DNA of 64,000 bases. Source: a virus. A program made the translations under genes and the position numbers. Where the stretch lies: positions 1-64,000 of the IMG/VR virus record IMGVR_UViG_3300032236_000463; one strand, given 5' to 3'. Of this stretch, positions 50,701 to 59,102 are shown one piece after another. Position 1 is the stretch's first letter. Each line of letters begins with the position of its first letter. A model generated the notes under the pieces. It saw only the letters and a list, made by a program, of their open reading frames with translations, made no database searches and was not told where the DNA came from.

Positions 50701-51173
50701 TGGTTGCTCAAGAGGGGCAACAGTTTGAGGGTCGTGCAGAAGGACCTCCAGCGGGTCATAAACTATACAGTGTATTTCACGACCACGAAATTAAATCTGG
50801 TGGTAAATGTACTACAGGATGTGCTGCTAGAGGTGTAACTGCTAGTAATAATCGTTTATTGCAGGCACAATCAGAAGCACAAGATGCTGGTACTCACGAA
50901 ATTCGCATGGGTTACACACACCCTAAAACTGGTAAAAAACTACCTCTTTATTCTTTTGGACCTAGGTCTGGTCTTGAAAAAGTGAAAACTGCGGTTGGTA
51001 TAAATCCCCTTGGTGCTGACGCAGGTCCTAGCATAGAGCAGGCAACAGCAGGTGTGCGCCTCACTAAAAGAGGAAAACCTTGGGTAGGTAGAGGTCACCA
51101 CTCTTCTCCTAACAGAGGTGGACGTAATAAAAAAAGCGGAGAAACTGCAGTTAACCGCAAGAAAAAAGATTAA
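50700..51173 (+). CDS. basic hypothetical protein
   Basis: 157 residues from ATG 50700 in a TAATG overlap (an upstream in-frame start lies in the previous gene). Contains HDHEIKSGGKCTTGCAARG and a Gly/Arg/Lys-rich tail. Last gene of the low-complexity cluster; a leaderless promoter for the next unit follows. No family recognised. Confidence 0.52.
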   Translation: MVAQEGQQFEGRAEGPPAGHKLYSVFHDHEIKSGGKCTTGCAARGVTASNNRLLQAQSEAQDAGTHEIRMGYTHPKTGKKLPLYSFGPRSGLEKVKTAVGINPLGADAGPSIEQATAGVRLTKRGKPWVGRGHHSSPNRGGRNKKSGETAVNRKKKD

Positions 51174-51182
51174 TTTAACAAT

Positions 51183-51211
51183 TTGTAAAAACAATATAGA
51201 AATGGTACACT
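51183..51211 (+). promoter_or_regulatory. leaderless promoter
   Basis: TTGTAA (51183-51188), exact 17-nt spacer, TG-extended TACACT (51206-51211), then 6 nt to ATG 51218. No Shine-Dalgarno precedes the gene. The best example of the three leaderless-type starts seen. Confidence 0.62.
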
Positions 51212-51217
51212 TTACAC

Positions 51218-51766
51218 ATGGATTTTAGCGGAGCAATAGACCTTAAAAAAGCGGACTTAGACCCGAACGAACCTATGATTCGTTTATTAGTATGTCGGGA
51301 CTGTAAAACAATCGAGGAACTGCCAGACTTTGATGGCGACCCAAGAGATGATGTTTTATTAAATATCTCAGTACAAAAACACCAGCGACCAATTGAGCAT
51401 ATTGGTCTGTTATTTAAGTTTCCTGTTAAATATTGGGTAGTTCCTAAGGTACAGGAAGAGATTATCAAGCAGATTCGTGGCGGTTCTGAGGGTCTAGATG
51501 CATTCCAGAAGAACTTCTATGCTACCAAGATGACCTTTGCTGAGGACGCTATGACCTGCTATGCGGACCATAACCGACCTAAAGGTCAGTGTGCTGACTA
51601 CAAGTCAGATAAAAAGATTCTAAAGCCAGATACAGCCTCGGAGCGTAAGGACGCAGGTTTAGATAAACCTGGTACTACTGGTCCAAAGGTGTATTTATGC
51701 GACTTTTGCCCAGTAAAGTCGTTTAATATGGCGAAATTCAACGAGGAAAAAGGTCTGTACAAGTAG
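51218..51766 (+). CDS. hypothetical Cys-containing protein
   Basis: 182 residues expressed from a leaderless promoter. Alpha/beta N-terminal half (PMIRLLVCRDCKTIEELPDF, HIGLLFKFPVKYWVVPKVQEEII) and a C-terminal half with MTCYADHNRPKGQCADY and YLCDFCPVKSF, giving three Cys pairs and one likely zinc site. A widespread type of actinophage unknown from memory, not verified. Function unknown. Confidence 0.58.
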   Translation: MDFSGAIDLKKADLDPNEPMIRLLVCRDCKTIEELPDFDGDPRDDVLLNISVQKHQRPIEHIGLLFKFPVKYWVVPKVQEEIIKQIRGGSEGLDAFQKNFYATKMTFAEDAMTCYADHNRPKGQCADYKSDKKILKPDTASERKDAGLDKPGTTGPKVYLCDFCPVKSFNMAKFNEEKGLYK

Positions 51767-51806
51767 TACACTAGATATAGGGAATCTACTCTAAAGGTGT
51801 ACTTCT

Positions 51807-52007
51807 ATGTATTTTGAGATGAACTGCTCGTGCAGTGCTGCTATCAATCTAGAACTAGGTAAGGACAGAGAAGACGCTGCTTGGTTATTAGCCAATCGGT
51901 TTGTTAATGCACACGCAGTCTGCGGATTTGTATCACCGTTGAATGAAGAACTACCGATGTCTACAAAGAAGTATGATATTAAACTTAAGAAGGATAAAGA
52001 GTCATAA
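51807..52007 (+). CDS. 66-residue hypothetical protein
   Basis: AAAGGTG ribosome binding site. Short N-terminal NCSCSAAINLELG and an alpha/beta middle ending in a Lys-rich tail (KYDIKLKKDKES). One-base overlap with the next gene. Function unknown. Confidence 0.52.
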   Translation: MYFEMNCSCSAAINLELGKDREDAAWLLANRFVNAHAVCGFVSPLNEELPMSTKKYDIKLKKDKES

Positions 52008-52936
52008 TGAATTACTACGAGGTTTTGCGTACCTCTGCTGAGCCCGTAGAAATCAATCCAAGCGAGACTTCTTACTTCAGCAAACCAGAATCTAAGTTAG
52101 ACCCAAGATTATTTATAGATAAATCATTAGTGCCATCCGTGCGTGATGGTGTTTTAGTATTACTATTTAATCATCTTAAATTAGGATACAACGAACCAGA
52201 GGCGTGGGCAGTCGCATGGTTAGCAGGTTCTGGTATTTCGTATAGTTGGAACGCACAAAGACAACCAGCAGACCTAGACTGTTTAGTTGGAATTAATTAT
52301 GAACAGTTCCGTAGGTCAAACCAAGAATATAAAGGTTGGTCCGACAAAGAAATTGCTGCAGAAATTAATCAAGGTTTTAAGAACGAGTTACATCCTCGCA
52401 GCGAATCTTTTATGGGTAACTTTGAATTAACCTTTTATGTAAATGTGCAGAGTGATATTACTAAATTAAAGCCATACGCAGCATACTCAGTAACTGATGA
52501 CCACTGGGTTGTAGACCCAACCGAAGAATACACAGAGATAAATCCTGAATGGGAAAAAGTAGTACAAAATGACGAGTCATCCGCTAAACAAATAATTAAA
52601 AGGTATGGAACAGCCCTCAGCGGTGTTCGTACAGCTACAAATCCAGCTGCGCGTGTTAATTACGAAACTGCATTAAAACATTCTGTTGACCAAGGTGCCG
52701 CTTTGTTTGATTCTATTCACGAAGCGCGTGGAGCAGCCTTTAGCGAGGGCGGTACTGGTTACTCAGACTTTAATAACTACCGTTGGCAAGCAGGAAAGCG
52801 TGTGGGAACAATTCCCGCACTAAAAAAGTTAAAAGAAGTACAGAAAAACGCAAAATCAATTTTTGCTACAGAGACTTATGGTGTAGAATTACCTGATGTA
52901 GAAACTCTTATTAGGAGAGCATCACAACACCATTAA
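52007..52936 (+). CDS. putative nucleotidyltransferase-fold protein
   Basis: 309 residues. Around residues 70-95, WLAGSGISYSWN followed by PADLDCLVGINY gives a GS(x8-12)D-x-D pattern like the nucleotidyltransferase superfamily active site, and a later LTFYVNVQSD strand could carry the third acid. The C-terminal half is helical with a AGKRVGTIPALKKLKEVQK segment. It might be a nucleotide-transferring enzyme acting on RNA, nucleotides or protein. The fold is inferred from the motif alone. Confidence 0.5.
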   Translation: MNYYEVLRTSAEPVEINPSETSYFSKPESKLDPRLFIDKSLVPSVRDGVLVLLFNHLKLGYNEPEAWAVAWLAGSGISYSWNAQRQPADLDCLVGINYEQFRRSNQEYKGWSDKEIAAEINQGFKNELHPRSESFMGNFELTFYVNVQSDITKLKPYAAYSVTDDHWVVDPTEEYTEINPEWEKVVQNDESSAKQIIKRYGTALSGVRTATNPAARVNYETALKHSVDQGAALFDSIHEARGAAFSEGGTGYSDFNNYRWQAGKRVGTIPALKKLKEVQKNAKSIFATETYGVELPDVETLIRRASQHH

Positions 52937-52976
52937 TCTATGATAGGTTAGACCCAAATACTATATGGAGTGATAT

Positions 52977-53693
52977 ATGAAACAGAAAGATACCGTTGCC
53001 ATTGCATGGGCACATACGCATGAAATTGATACAGAGTTTGCCCTCAGTATTATGCAGATTATCCGTGAAAAAAATAAGCGTGTAGGGTCCTTCTACTGTG
53101 TAGAGGGCACAGGGTTACTGGCTAAGAGCCGTAATATCATGGTAAAGCACTTCCTAGATAACACCACAGATGACTGGTTATTAATGATGGATGCAGATGA
53201 GCGTATCTCAGTACCTACGTTTGATTTATTATGTTCCACAGCAGACCAACTTGAACGACCAGTAGTTGCAGGTTTATACTTTGCCGCAATTTGGGAAGGT
53301 CTTAACCTACGACCAGTACCTCTAATCTTTAATCAAGATGAGAGCGGGGCGATTAATCCAATTGATAATTACCCTAAAGATGAAATTATTCCTATTATTG
53401 CAGCAGGTACGGGGTGTCTACTAATGCACCGTTCAGCACTACAGAAGATTCGCGATACCCATGACGAGAATAACCAAGACTGGTGCTGGTTCCAAGACGG
53501 ACCTATTGGCGGTAATAAGTGGTTGTCAGAAGACCTATCGTTCTGTGCTAAGTTACAACAGCACGGTATTCCTATGGTAGCCCACACAGGAGCAGTCCTT
53601 CAGCACCATAAACGACTATGGATAGATGCCCCACACCACGAAGCCTGGTTGCAAAATAACGAGGCTGGTTCTGGATTAGGACAACTACAATAA
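52977..53693 (+). CDS. GT-A-type glycosyltransferase
   Basis: 238 residues. N-terminal strand VAIAWAHTHEID, GTGLLAKSRNIMVKHFL, and the D-x-D metal site in DDWLLMMDADERIS (72-74); later HRSALQKI, then WLSEDLSFCAKLQQHGIPM, the canonical acceptor-side ED of GT-2-like enzymes. It transfers sugars, possibly to phage DNA, virion protein or the host surface. A separate zinc-ribbon ORF and HAD-like gene follow with overlaps. Confidence 0.78.
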   Translation: MKQKDTVAIAWAHTHEIDTEFALSIMQIIREKNKRVGSFYCVEGTGLLAKSRNIMVKHFLDNTTDDWLLMMDADERISVPTFDLLCSTADQLERPVVAGLYFAAIWEGLNLRPVPLIFNQDESGAINPIDNYPKDEIIPIIAAGTGCLLMHRSALQKIRDTHDENNQDWCWFQDGPIGGNKWLSEDLSFCAKLQQHGIPMVAHTGAVLQHHKRLWIDAPHHEAWLQNNEAGSGLGQLQ

Positions 53694-53815
53694 TGGCATC
53701 ACATGACTCAGATGAAGATGAAGTATGGATGATTTGTAATGGGTGTAATTCATTAGCCTCCACAGTTACCATCACCCCAGGTGAAGGCCGTAGGTGTGCA
53801 GCGTGTCGGTCCTAA
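53693..53815 (+). CDS. 40-residue zinc-ribbon peptide
   Basis: Starts in a TAATG overlap with the glycosyltransferase and overlaps the next gene. ICNGCNSLAS ... RCAACRS is a two-CxxC zinc ribbon with an acidic N-terminus (SDEDE). Too short for standard gene calls but well supported by coupling and composition. Confidence 0.6.
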   Translation: MASHDSDEDEVWMICNGCNSLASTVTITPGEGRRCAACRS

Positions 53816-54267
53816 TATTTGTTGATGGTATTATCCGTAAAGAAAGAGACCAGTCTGTAATCGTTGACGGTGTGAACCTATACCGTTCCCTAAATGAGAC
53901 CAATAGAGTACTTCTATTAGCCAAAGATAGGGAGCGTACAGATATTTGGTTAAAAACTAATAATATGGCTAAAAAACTAGATGATATTATTGGGTACGTA
54001 GATAACCCTATCGATGACGCAAGGTATCTAACCGTAGAGTCACTAAGAAGTAAGGGTAAAATTGATTTTGTTGTTACAGACGATACAGAACTAGCCCTAC
54101 GTTTCTTAGAAGTAAGTATTCCTGTTCTAATGTTCTTGAACCCTAAGTACACCAGACCAGAGTTTAGACCAGATGCCCGTGAGGGTGTAAAGAGTTGGTC
54201 AAAAATCACTGAAGAGTTGGACAAACAACAAGGGTTATATCTAGAGGACCCACGAACGGAGAACTAA
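53803..54267 (+). CDS. HAD-like protein, probably degenerate
   Basis: 154 residues from GTG 53803 (GTG 53794 is an alternative). VLIFVDGIIRKE at the N-terminus resembles HAD motif I but lacks the usual D-x-D; NRVLLLAKDRERTDIWL matches the motif II region; IDFVVTDDTELALRFLEVSIPVLMFLNP matches the motif IV/C-terminal strand. It may therefore bind phosphate compounds without full phosphatase activity. TAATG to the next gene. Confidence 0.48.
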   Translation: MSVLIFVDGIIRKERDQSVIVDGVNLYRSLNETNRVLLLAKDRERTDIWLKTNNMAKKLDDIIGYVDNPIDDARYLTVESLRSKGKIDFVVTDDTELALRFLEVSIPVLMFLNPKYTRPEFRPDAREGVKSWSKITEELDKQQGLYLEDPRTEN

Positions 54268-55760
54268 TGCGCCTTATTTACTTAGGGGCGGACGTACCTA
54301 GTAATAGGGTAATCTTGGAAACAATGGGCATCCAAAACGTTGGTGTGTCATTTTGGAGATTAAAACAGCGTGGACTTCCTAAAAATAAAGAGTATTTATT
54401 AAGTAATTATTTTAGTCCTTTTATGAATATCCACGTCCATCCAGGCATACCTGAGAAGACCGTACTCAGTCCGTTAGACCTAGAAGAGTTTATATCTGAT
54501 TACGAGCATTTCCTTGCAATGAATATGGAAAGAATTACTTCTTTTATGGAGGTAGACCATAATATAGTCCCAGAAAGTATGCTAGAGCTTCAGAGAGAGG
54601 CTGCCTGGTCAGAGGAAGAGAAGTTCTGGGCGGTAGTTCGTAAGGATGATACTTACGGAGACCTCGTAGACCTAGCACAAAATTATGATAATATTGCAAT
54701 TCCTTATGATGTAATTGAGTCTGATACGTCTATGGCAGCGAAGGTACGGTCAATCAAGACCCAGTATGGTGCACAGTTCCATGCCCTAGCGTGTGCTAAG
54801 CCTGATAACTTACGCCAAGTTCCAGTAGAATCCGCAAGTACCATGTCATGGCTAAGCCCTATGATGCGCGGAGAAACAATCGTATGGGACGGCAATAAGT
54901 TAGTTCGATACCCTAAAAAGATGAAAGACCAAGCAAGACCAAGATACAAGGCTGTCTATGAGAAAGCAGGCTTAGATTTTGATAAAATTATAGATGATGA
55001 CCCCGTTGAGGTTGCTAAACTAGCCCTCTGGTCATATGACCAATTTGAGGAGCGTTTTAACATGGTTAATAATCCATACTTGTCCGCAGAAGAACCATTT
55101 GATGATGAGGAGTTATATGATAACACCCCTGAAATGCATGAGTCAAAAAGTGCGGAAACTACCCCCGTTGTATATGACAAGAGGGGGTCCGACATGCGGA
55201 AACTTGAGGTGCGAAATCCACAAGAAATGACCACCTTGCCCGTGTTCGGAGCGGAGATTAAGACAGTTGTCGAGAAGGATGCGGATGGCAGAGATGTCAT
55301 TAAAGATATCACAGTCCTACGTTCTAATCAGAACAGTTTGAGGATGTGCAACACCTGTTTTGTAGCCTCTAATTGCCCTGCTTTTAAGAAGGATAATACC
55401 TGTGCGTTCAGTCTACCAGTAGAGGTAAAGACCAAAGAACAACTATCTGCACTGCTTACTTCTATTATTGAAATGCAGGGTCAAAGGATAGCATTTGCAA
55501 GGTTTTCCGAGGAATTAAACGGCGGATATCCTGACCCAAATACCAGTCAGGAAGTCGATAGATTATTCAAGTTAATCAAGACGATGAAGGATTTGGAAGA
55601 TAACTCATCATACGTTAAGATGACTGTTGAAGCAAAAAATGGAAGCGGAGTTTTGTCACAGATTTTTGGTGAGAGGGCTAGCACACTTAACGAATTACCT
55701 AACAACGGATTTGACGAAAGCCAGACCACGCGTATAATTCAAGATGCCATTGAAGGCTAA
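54267..55760 (+). CDS. large hypothetical protein with C-terminal cysteine cluster
   Basis: 497 residues. Residues ~1-250 alternate strands and helices in a possible TIM-barrel order, with HPGIPEKT and a SASTMSWLSPMMRG loop; this is loosely like tRNA-guanine-transglycosylase/DpdA relatives but no catalytic residues could be fixed. Residues ~255-320 are acidic and disordered. From ~370, RMCNTCFVASNCPAFKKDNTC gives four cysteines for zinc or Fe-S, followed by helices. Located between a HAD-like gene and the ribonucleotide reductase. Function unknown. Confidence 0.45.
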   Translation: MRLIYLGADVPSNRVILETMGIQNVGVSFWRLKQRGLPKNKEYLLSNYFSPFMNIHVHPGIPEKTVLSPLDLEEFISDYEHFLAMNMERITSFMEVDHNIVPESMLELQREAAWSEEEKFWAVVRKDDTYGDLVDLAQNYDNIAIPYDVIESDTSMAAKVRSIKTQYGAQFHALACAKPDNLRQVPVESASTMSWLSPMMRGETIVWDGNKLVRYPKKMKDQARPRYKAVYEKAGLDFDKIIDDDPVEVAKLALWSYDQFEERFNMVNNPYLSAEEPFDDEELYDNTPEMHESKSAETTPVVYDKRGSDMRKLEVRNPQEMTTLPVFGAEIKTVVEKDADGRDVIKDITVLRSNQNSLRMCNTCFVASNCPAFKKDNTCAFSLPVEVKTKEQLSALLTSIIEMQGQRIAFARFSEELNGGYPDPNTSQEVDRLFKLIKTMKDLEDNSSYVKMTVEAKNGSGVLSQIFGERASTLNELPNNGFDESQTTRIIQDAIEG

Positions 55761-55777
55761 CTGTTATCATATAACAG
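55761..55777 (+). other. short hairpin before ribonucleotide reductase gene
   Basis: A perfect 7-bp inverted repeat (ctgttat / ataacag, 3-nt loop) right after the preceding stop. The 75-nt gap to the next gene has nothing else but AAGGAA as ribosome binding site; it is too short for a cobalamin riboswitch. Confidence 0.45.
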
Positions 55778-55835
55778 ACCTACGCAAGACCGTGGAACAC
55801 CACATTATCTATAAACAACTATATAAGGAATAAAT

Positions 55836-57854
55836 ATGCTATCTTTTAAATTAACTGACGAGTTCGTGTCTACCTACGAAGCCAAGAAAGTACCTTGGGG
55901 ATACCGAGATGCTGGTGGTAATTCTGTGGGTGAGGTTACCTTTTTGCGTACCTACTCTCGTATTAAAGAGGATGGCACTAAAGAGACTTGGGCAGATGTA
56001 TGCCGTCGTGTAATTGAGGGTATGTACTCAATCCAGAAAGACCACTGTAAGAAGAGCCGTCTACCATGGAATGAGAATAAAGCACAAGCGTCCGCCAAAG
56101 AAGGCTATGACCGCCTATTCAATCTAAAGTGGACACCACCTGGTCGTGGTTTATGGGTTATGGGTACACCTTTGGTTAATGAGCAACTAAACTCCGCAGC
56201 CTTGCAGAACTGTTCCTTTGTATCCACAGAGTCAATGACCAAGCACAATCCTGCCAAGCCATTTGCGTTCCTAATGGAAGCATCAATGCTTGGTGTAGGC
56301 GTGGGCTTTGATGATAAAGGCGCGGACAAAGATTTTACTATCTATGAACCGACAGAACCAGAACAGGTAATGGTTATCCCAGATAGCCGTGAAGGTTGGG
56401 TAGATTCTGTTACTGCCCTAATCAACTCATACCTACGCCCTGAACAGCACATCTTAACATTTGATTACAGTCAAGTGAGACCAGCAGGGACTCCCATTAA
56501 GACCTTTGGTGGAACAGCCGCTGGTCATGAACCGTTGGAAGCCTTGCATAACCATATCCGCCGTATCTTTGGTGGTCGTGCTGGTCAGGCTTTGACCCGC
56601 GTAGATATTGCTGATATCGGTAACCTTATCGGTGTTTGTGTTGTATCAGGTAACGTACGCCGTAGTGCTGAGTTATTAATGGGACGATTAGATGATGACA
56701 ACTTCTTGAACCTAAAGAATCAAGAGCGATTCCCAGAGCGCAACTCCTACGACTCCAAAGCACCAGGTTGGGGCTGGATGAGTAACAACTCTGTTGGTAT
56801 TTCTGTGGGCGATGACCTGTCAGGAATCATTGATGGTATTGCACTTAATGGTGAGCCTGGTGTTATTTGGATGGATGTTACTCGTAAGTATGGTCGCTTA
56901 ATTGACCAGCCAAACAATAAAGACTGGAGAGCCGCTGGTTACAACCCGTGCGCGGAACAGAGTCTAGAATCCTTTGAGTGCTGTACATTAGTAGAAACGT
57001 ATTTGAATCGCCATGATGATTTGAATGATTACCTTCGTACGCTGAAGTTTGCTTATCTTTACGCCAAGACTGTGACCCTACTTCCTACCCACTGGGAAGA
57101 AACAAATGCGATTATGCAAAGAAATAGAAGAATTGGTACATCTATGTCTGGTGTAGCGAACTTTGCGGACCGCAAGGGTCTACCTGCGCTGCGAGATTGG
57201 ATGGATGCAGGATACGATTTGGTAATCAAATATGATAGATTATACTCAGAATGGTTAGGTATTCGTGAATCAATTAAAACTACGACAGTCAAGCCGTCAG
57301 GAACGGTCTCTATCCTCGCTGGTGAATCTCCTGGTGTTCATTGGACTCCTGGGGGTAAGTATTTCCTTCGTGCTATTCGATTTAGTAATGATGACCCTAT
57401 GCTACCTCTCTTCACTTACGCAGGATACAAAGTGGAACCTGCTAGTGAGTCTCCTAAAACTACGAGCGTGGTGTTCTTCCCAGTAGAATCAGATGCTTCT
57501 CGCTCAGAGAAAGATGTATCTATTTATGAAAAGGTCGCTCTAGCGGCTATGGCACAGCGACATTGGTCTGACAACTCGGTGTCTGTTACGGTATCATTTA
57601 ATAAAGATACGGAAAAGAAAGATGTTGGCACAGTGCTTCACTTATTTGATGGGCAACTCAAAACCGTTTCCTTCTTGCCTATGGGAAACGAGACTTACCC
57701 ACAAATGCCGTACACGCAAATAACTGCTGATGAGTATGAAAAATATAAATATGAACTGCTACCCATTGACTTTACTGATGTCTATGCAGGTATGGCAGCC
57801 GATGCCATTGGTGAAAAGTATTGCTCTACGGACTTCTGTGAAATACCAAAATAA
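55836..57854 (+). CDS. class II (adenosylcobalamin-dependent) ribonucleoside-triphosphate reductase
   Basis: 672 residues. Cys126 (LQNCSFVST) and Cys383 (FECCTLVET) are placed as the redox pair, Cys372 with Glu374 in NPCAEQ as the thiyl-radical site (11 residues before Cys383, the same spacing as in the Lactobacillus enzyme), and a C-terminal Cys663/Cys668 pair regenerates the site. It lacks class I metal-site partners and no NrdB is nearby, supporting a monomeric B12-dependent enzyme. It reduces NTPs to dNTPs for phage DNA synthesis and needs host or phage-supported cobalamin. AAGGAA upstream, terminator downstream. Confidence 0.92.
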   Translation: MLSFKLTDEFVSTYEAKKVPWGYRDAGGNSVGEVTFLRTYSRIKEDGTKETWADVCRRVIEGMYSIQKDHCKKSRLPWNENKAQASAKEGYDRLFNLKWTPPGRGLWVMGTPLVNEQLNSAALQNCSFVSTESMTKHNPAKPFAFLMEASMLGVGVGFDDKGADKDFTIYEPTEPEQVMVIPDSREGWVDSVTALINSYLRPEQHILTFDYSQVRPAGTPIKTFGGTAAGHEPLEALHNHIRRIFGGRAGQALTRVDIADIGNLIGVCVVSGNVRRSAELLMGRLDDDNFLNLKNQERFPERNSYDSKAPGWGWMSNNSVGISVGDDLSGIIDGIALNGEPGVIWMDVTRKYGRLIDQPNNKDWRAAGYNPCAEQSLESFECCTLVETYLNRHDDLNDYLRTLKFAYLYAKTVTLLPTHWEETNAIMQRNRRIGTSMSGVANFADRKGLPALRDWMDAGYDLVIKYDRLYSEWLGIRESIKTTTVKPSGTVSILAGESPGVHWTPGGKYFLRAIRFSNDDPMLPLFTYAGYKVEPASESPKTTSVVFFPVESDASRSEKDVSIYEKVALAAMAQRHWSDNSVSVTVSFNKDTEKKDVGTVLHLFDGQLKTVSFLPMGNETYPQMPYTQITADEYEKYKYELLPIDFTDVYAGMAADAIGEKYCSTDFCEIPK

Positions 57855-57867
57855 TATATAAATAAGA

Positions 57868-57898
57868 AAGCCCCCAGCCAATCGGCTGGGGGCTTTTT
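57868..57898. terminator. bidirectional terminator between convergent arms
   Basis: A 12-bp perfect stem (aagcccccagcc / ggctgggggctt) with AATC loop, TTTTT after it on the + strand and an A-run (giving U's) before it. It serves both the rightward reductase gene and the leftward genes that end 6 nt further on. Confidence 0.9.
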
Positions 57899-57903
57899 CT
57901 ATA

Positions 57904-58089
57904 TTAGAACTTAATAACTATCTCGTCACCAGTTTTATTATGTGGAAACACATCAAAGACAATCACATTTTTTACGCAGTCTACTTGCTCAACAGCATTA
58001 ATGATATCGTCCTCGTTCCAAGACACTAGGCTGGTATCGCTATCATACCCGTCCTCAACTGTCAGAACTAAAAGTACTCTCTTCTTCAT
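57904..58089 (-). CDS. 61-residue hypothetical protein
   Basis: Last gene of the leftward arm. Small alpha/beta protein (KRVLLVLTVEDGYD, DDIINAVEQVDCVKNVIVFDVFP), ferredoxin-like by strand order. Its start is preceded by a long (GA)n purine tract (58090-58109) acting as ribosome binding site, which overlaps the end of the neighbouring gene. Function unknown. Confidence 0.52.
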   Translation of the reverse strand: MKKRVLLVLTVEDGYDSDTSLVSWNEDDIINAVEQVDCVKNVIVFDVFPHNKTGDEIVIKF

Positions 58090-58288
58090 CTCTCTCTATC
58101 TCTCTCTCTTTTACATTATTATGCGAACGTAGTTTTTTATTTGCCTTACCAATGCTAACCAACTGATTACACAATGGGCAAGGAGTCTTAATTGAATTGG
58201 TTCGTGGGTCAATCCACTGAAGGCTATCATCTTGCGTAGCGTCCATACCAGAACCAAAACATGGGTTAGTAATATGTTTATTTGCCAT
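58055..58288 (-). CDS. zinc-site hypothetical protein
   Basis: 77 residues. NPCFGSG and TPCPLCNQLV supply three cysteines; the C-terminal ~20 residues (KEREIERDEEE) are encoded by the GA-rich tract that is also the ribosome binding site of the next gene, giving a 35-nt overlap. TAATG-type coupling upstream with the XRE gene. Function unknown. Confidence 0.5.
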   Translation of the reverse strand: MANKHITNPCFGSGMDATQDDSLQWIDPRTNSIKTPCPLCNQLVSIGKANKKLRSHNNVKEREIERDEEESTFSSDS

Positions 58289-58524
58289 TAAATTAACTCT
58301 CTCACTTTCATATTATTTCCAATTTCTAATAATAAATCTGGTATTGATAAGTTTAGGCTAGAGCAAATACTCTCTAACATATCTGATGAGACCTCTTTAA
58401 CACCCCGCTCAACTTCGCTTAGGTATCCTAGTGAGATAGGTATCTCGCTAGATAACTGCCTAATACTCTTACCTTGTGATTCGCGCTTATCCCTAATTAC
58501 AGCACCTAGTTCTAATCTATACAA
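58288..58524 (-). CDS. XRE-family (Cro/C1-type) helix-turn-helix regulator
   Basis: 78 residues. LGAVIRDKRESQGKSIRQLSSEIPISLGYLSEVERGVKEVSSDMLESICSSLNLSI is a complete HTH_3 domain with nothing else. It probably autoregulates or controls the leftward early genes. There is no accompanying integrase or second divergent repressor, so a lysogeny switch is not indicated. Confidence 0.82.
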   Translation of the reverse strand: MYRLELGAVIRDKRESQGKSIRQLSSEIPISLGYLSEVERGVKEVSSDMLESICSSLNLSIPDLLLEIGNNMKVRELI

Positions 58525-58876
58525 GTTTATCTAGACCACCTGCACTTGAATCCCAGTTACCGTCTATTACCATTAATGCAATTAAAGCATAGTTTGCTAA
58601 ATCTACGAAAGAATCCCGCAGCGACTCATTTTCAGGAGTAACTCCTGTATCTAATAGGTTATTAATACGAGAGACCTTATCAAATATACGGACGCGCAGA
58701 CCATTTAACGGACCCCCTGGTGCGTTACTTATATTTTTAGGACCATAATCGTTTTGTTTCTTTATTAACATATTGGTGCACTCGTCCCCAACTTTCCACA
58801 CAGCATTTATGAACGAACGTGGTACGTTTGGCAACTCTACAAACGGCAAGTCTTTTATGCTTCTCTCTCTATTCAT
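58517..58876 (-). CDS. DUF1599-like (nucleotide-modification-associated / MazG-like) protein
   Basis: 119 residues from ATG 58876, chosen because of the GA-rich site at 58880-58886; ATG 58888 lies in the previous gene. LIKKQNDYGPKNI, GLRVRIFDKVSRINNLL, then ESLRDSFVDLANYALIALMV match the DUF1599 pattern, related to MazG-type helical nucleotide hydrolases. A role in nucleotide-pool cleaning is an inference from family resemblance. Overlaps the XRE gene by 8 nt. Confidence 0.7.
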   Translation of the reverse strand: MNRERSIKDLPFVELPNVPRSFINAVWKVGDECTNMLIKKQNDYGPKNISNAPGGPLNGLRVRIFDKVSRINNLLDTGVTPENESLRDSFVDLANYALIALMVIDGNWDSSAGGLDKLV

Positions 58877-58884
58877 TATCTCTC

Positions 58885-59064
58885 TCACAATCGGTTTTCA
58901 TTTACTAGTCTTACTACAACATGGCAAGGGTCGTTACCGTTTTCCCAATCAGCAACTTCTTCTTCGTTATCGTATGGTGAACCATCGTGGGTTACGCAAT
59001 ATGGCATGGATATCCAGCCATTTTCTACCCCAACTGTGAGCCACTCTGATACATCTTTATTCAT
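58885..59064 (-). CDS. 59-residue hypothetical protein
   Basis: ATG at 59064. SEWLTVGVENGWIS, then PYCVTHDGSPYDNEEEVADWENGNDPCHVVVRLV: a small acidic alpha/beta protein with two cysteines, of a type that appears repeatedly in actinophages from memory (unverified). Function unknown. Confidence 0.58.
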   Translation of the reverse strand: MNKDVSEWLTVGVENGWISMPYCVTHDGSPYDNEEEVADWENGNDPCHVVVRLVNENRL

Positions 59065-59102
59065 TACTTTTAACCGCCTTCGGGCTTAACCAACACAAAC
59101 TA

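Noticed and set aside
55761-55835. Cobalamin riboswitch upstream of the class II reductase
   Set aside because: The leader is only 75 nt and has a single 7-bp hairpin; far too short for the known cobalamin riboswitch fold.
58288-58524. XRE regulator as part of a lysogeny switch
   Set aside because: No integrase, excisionase partner, divergent repressor pair or attachment site is visible; the HTH gene is embedded in an early gene run.
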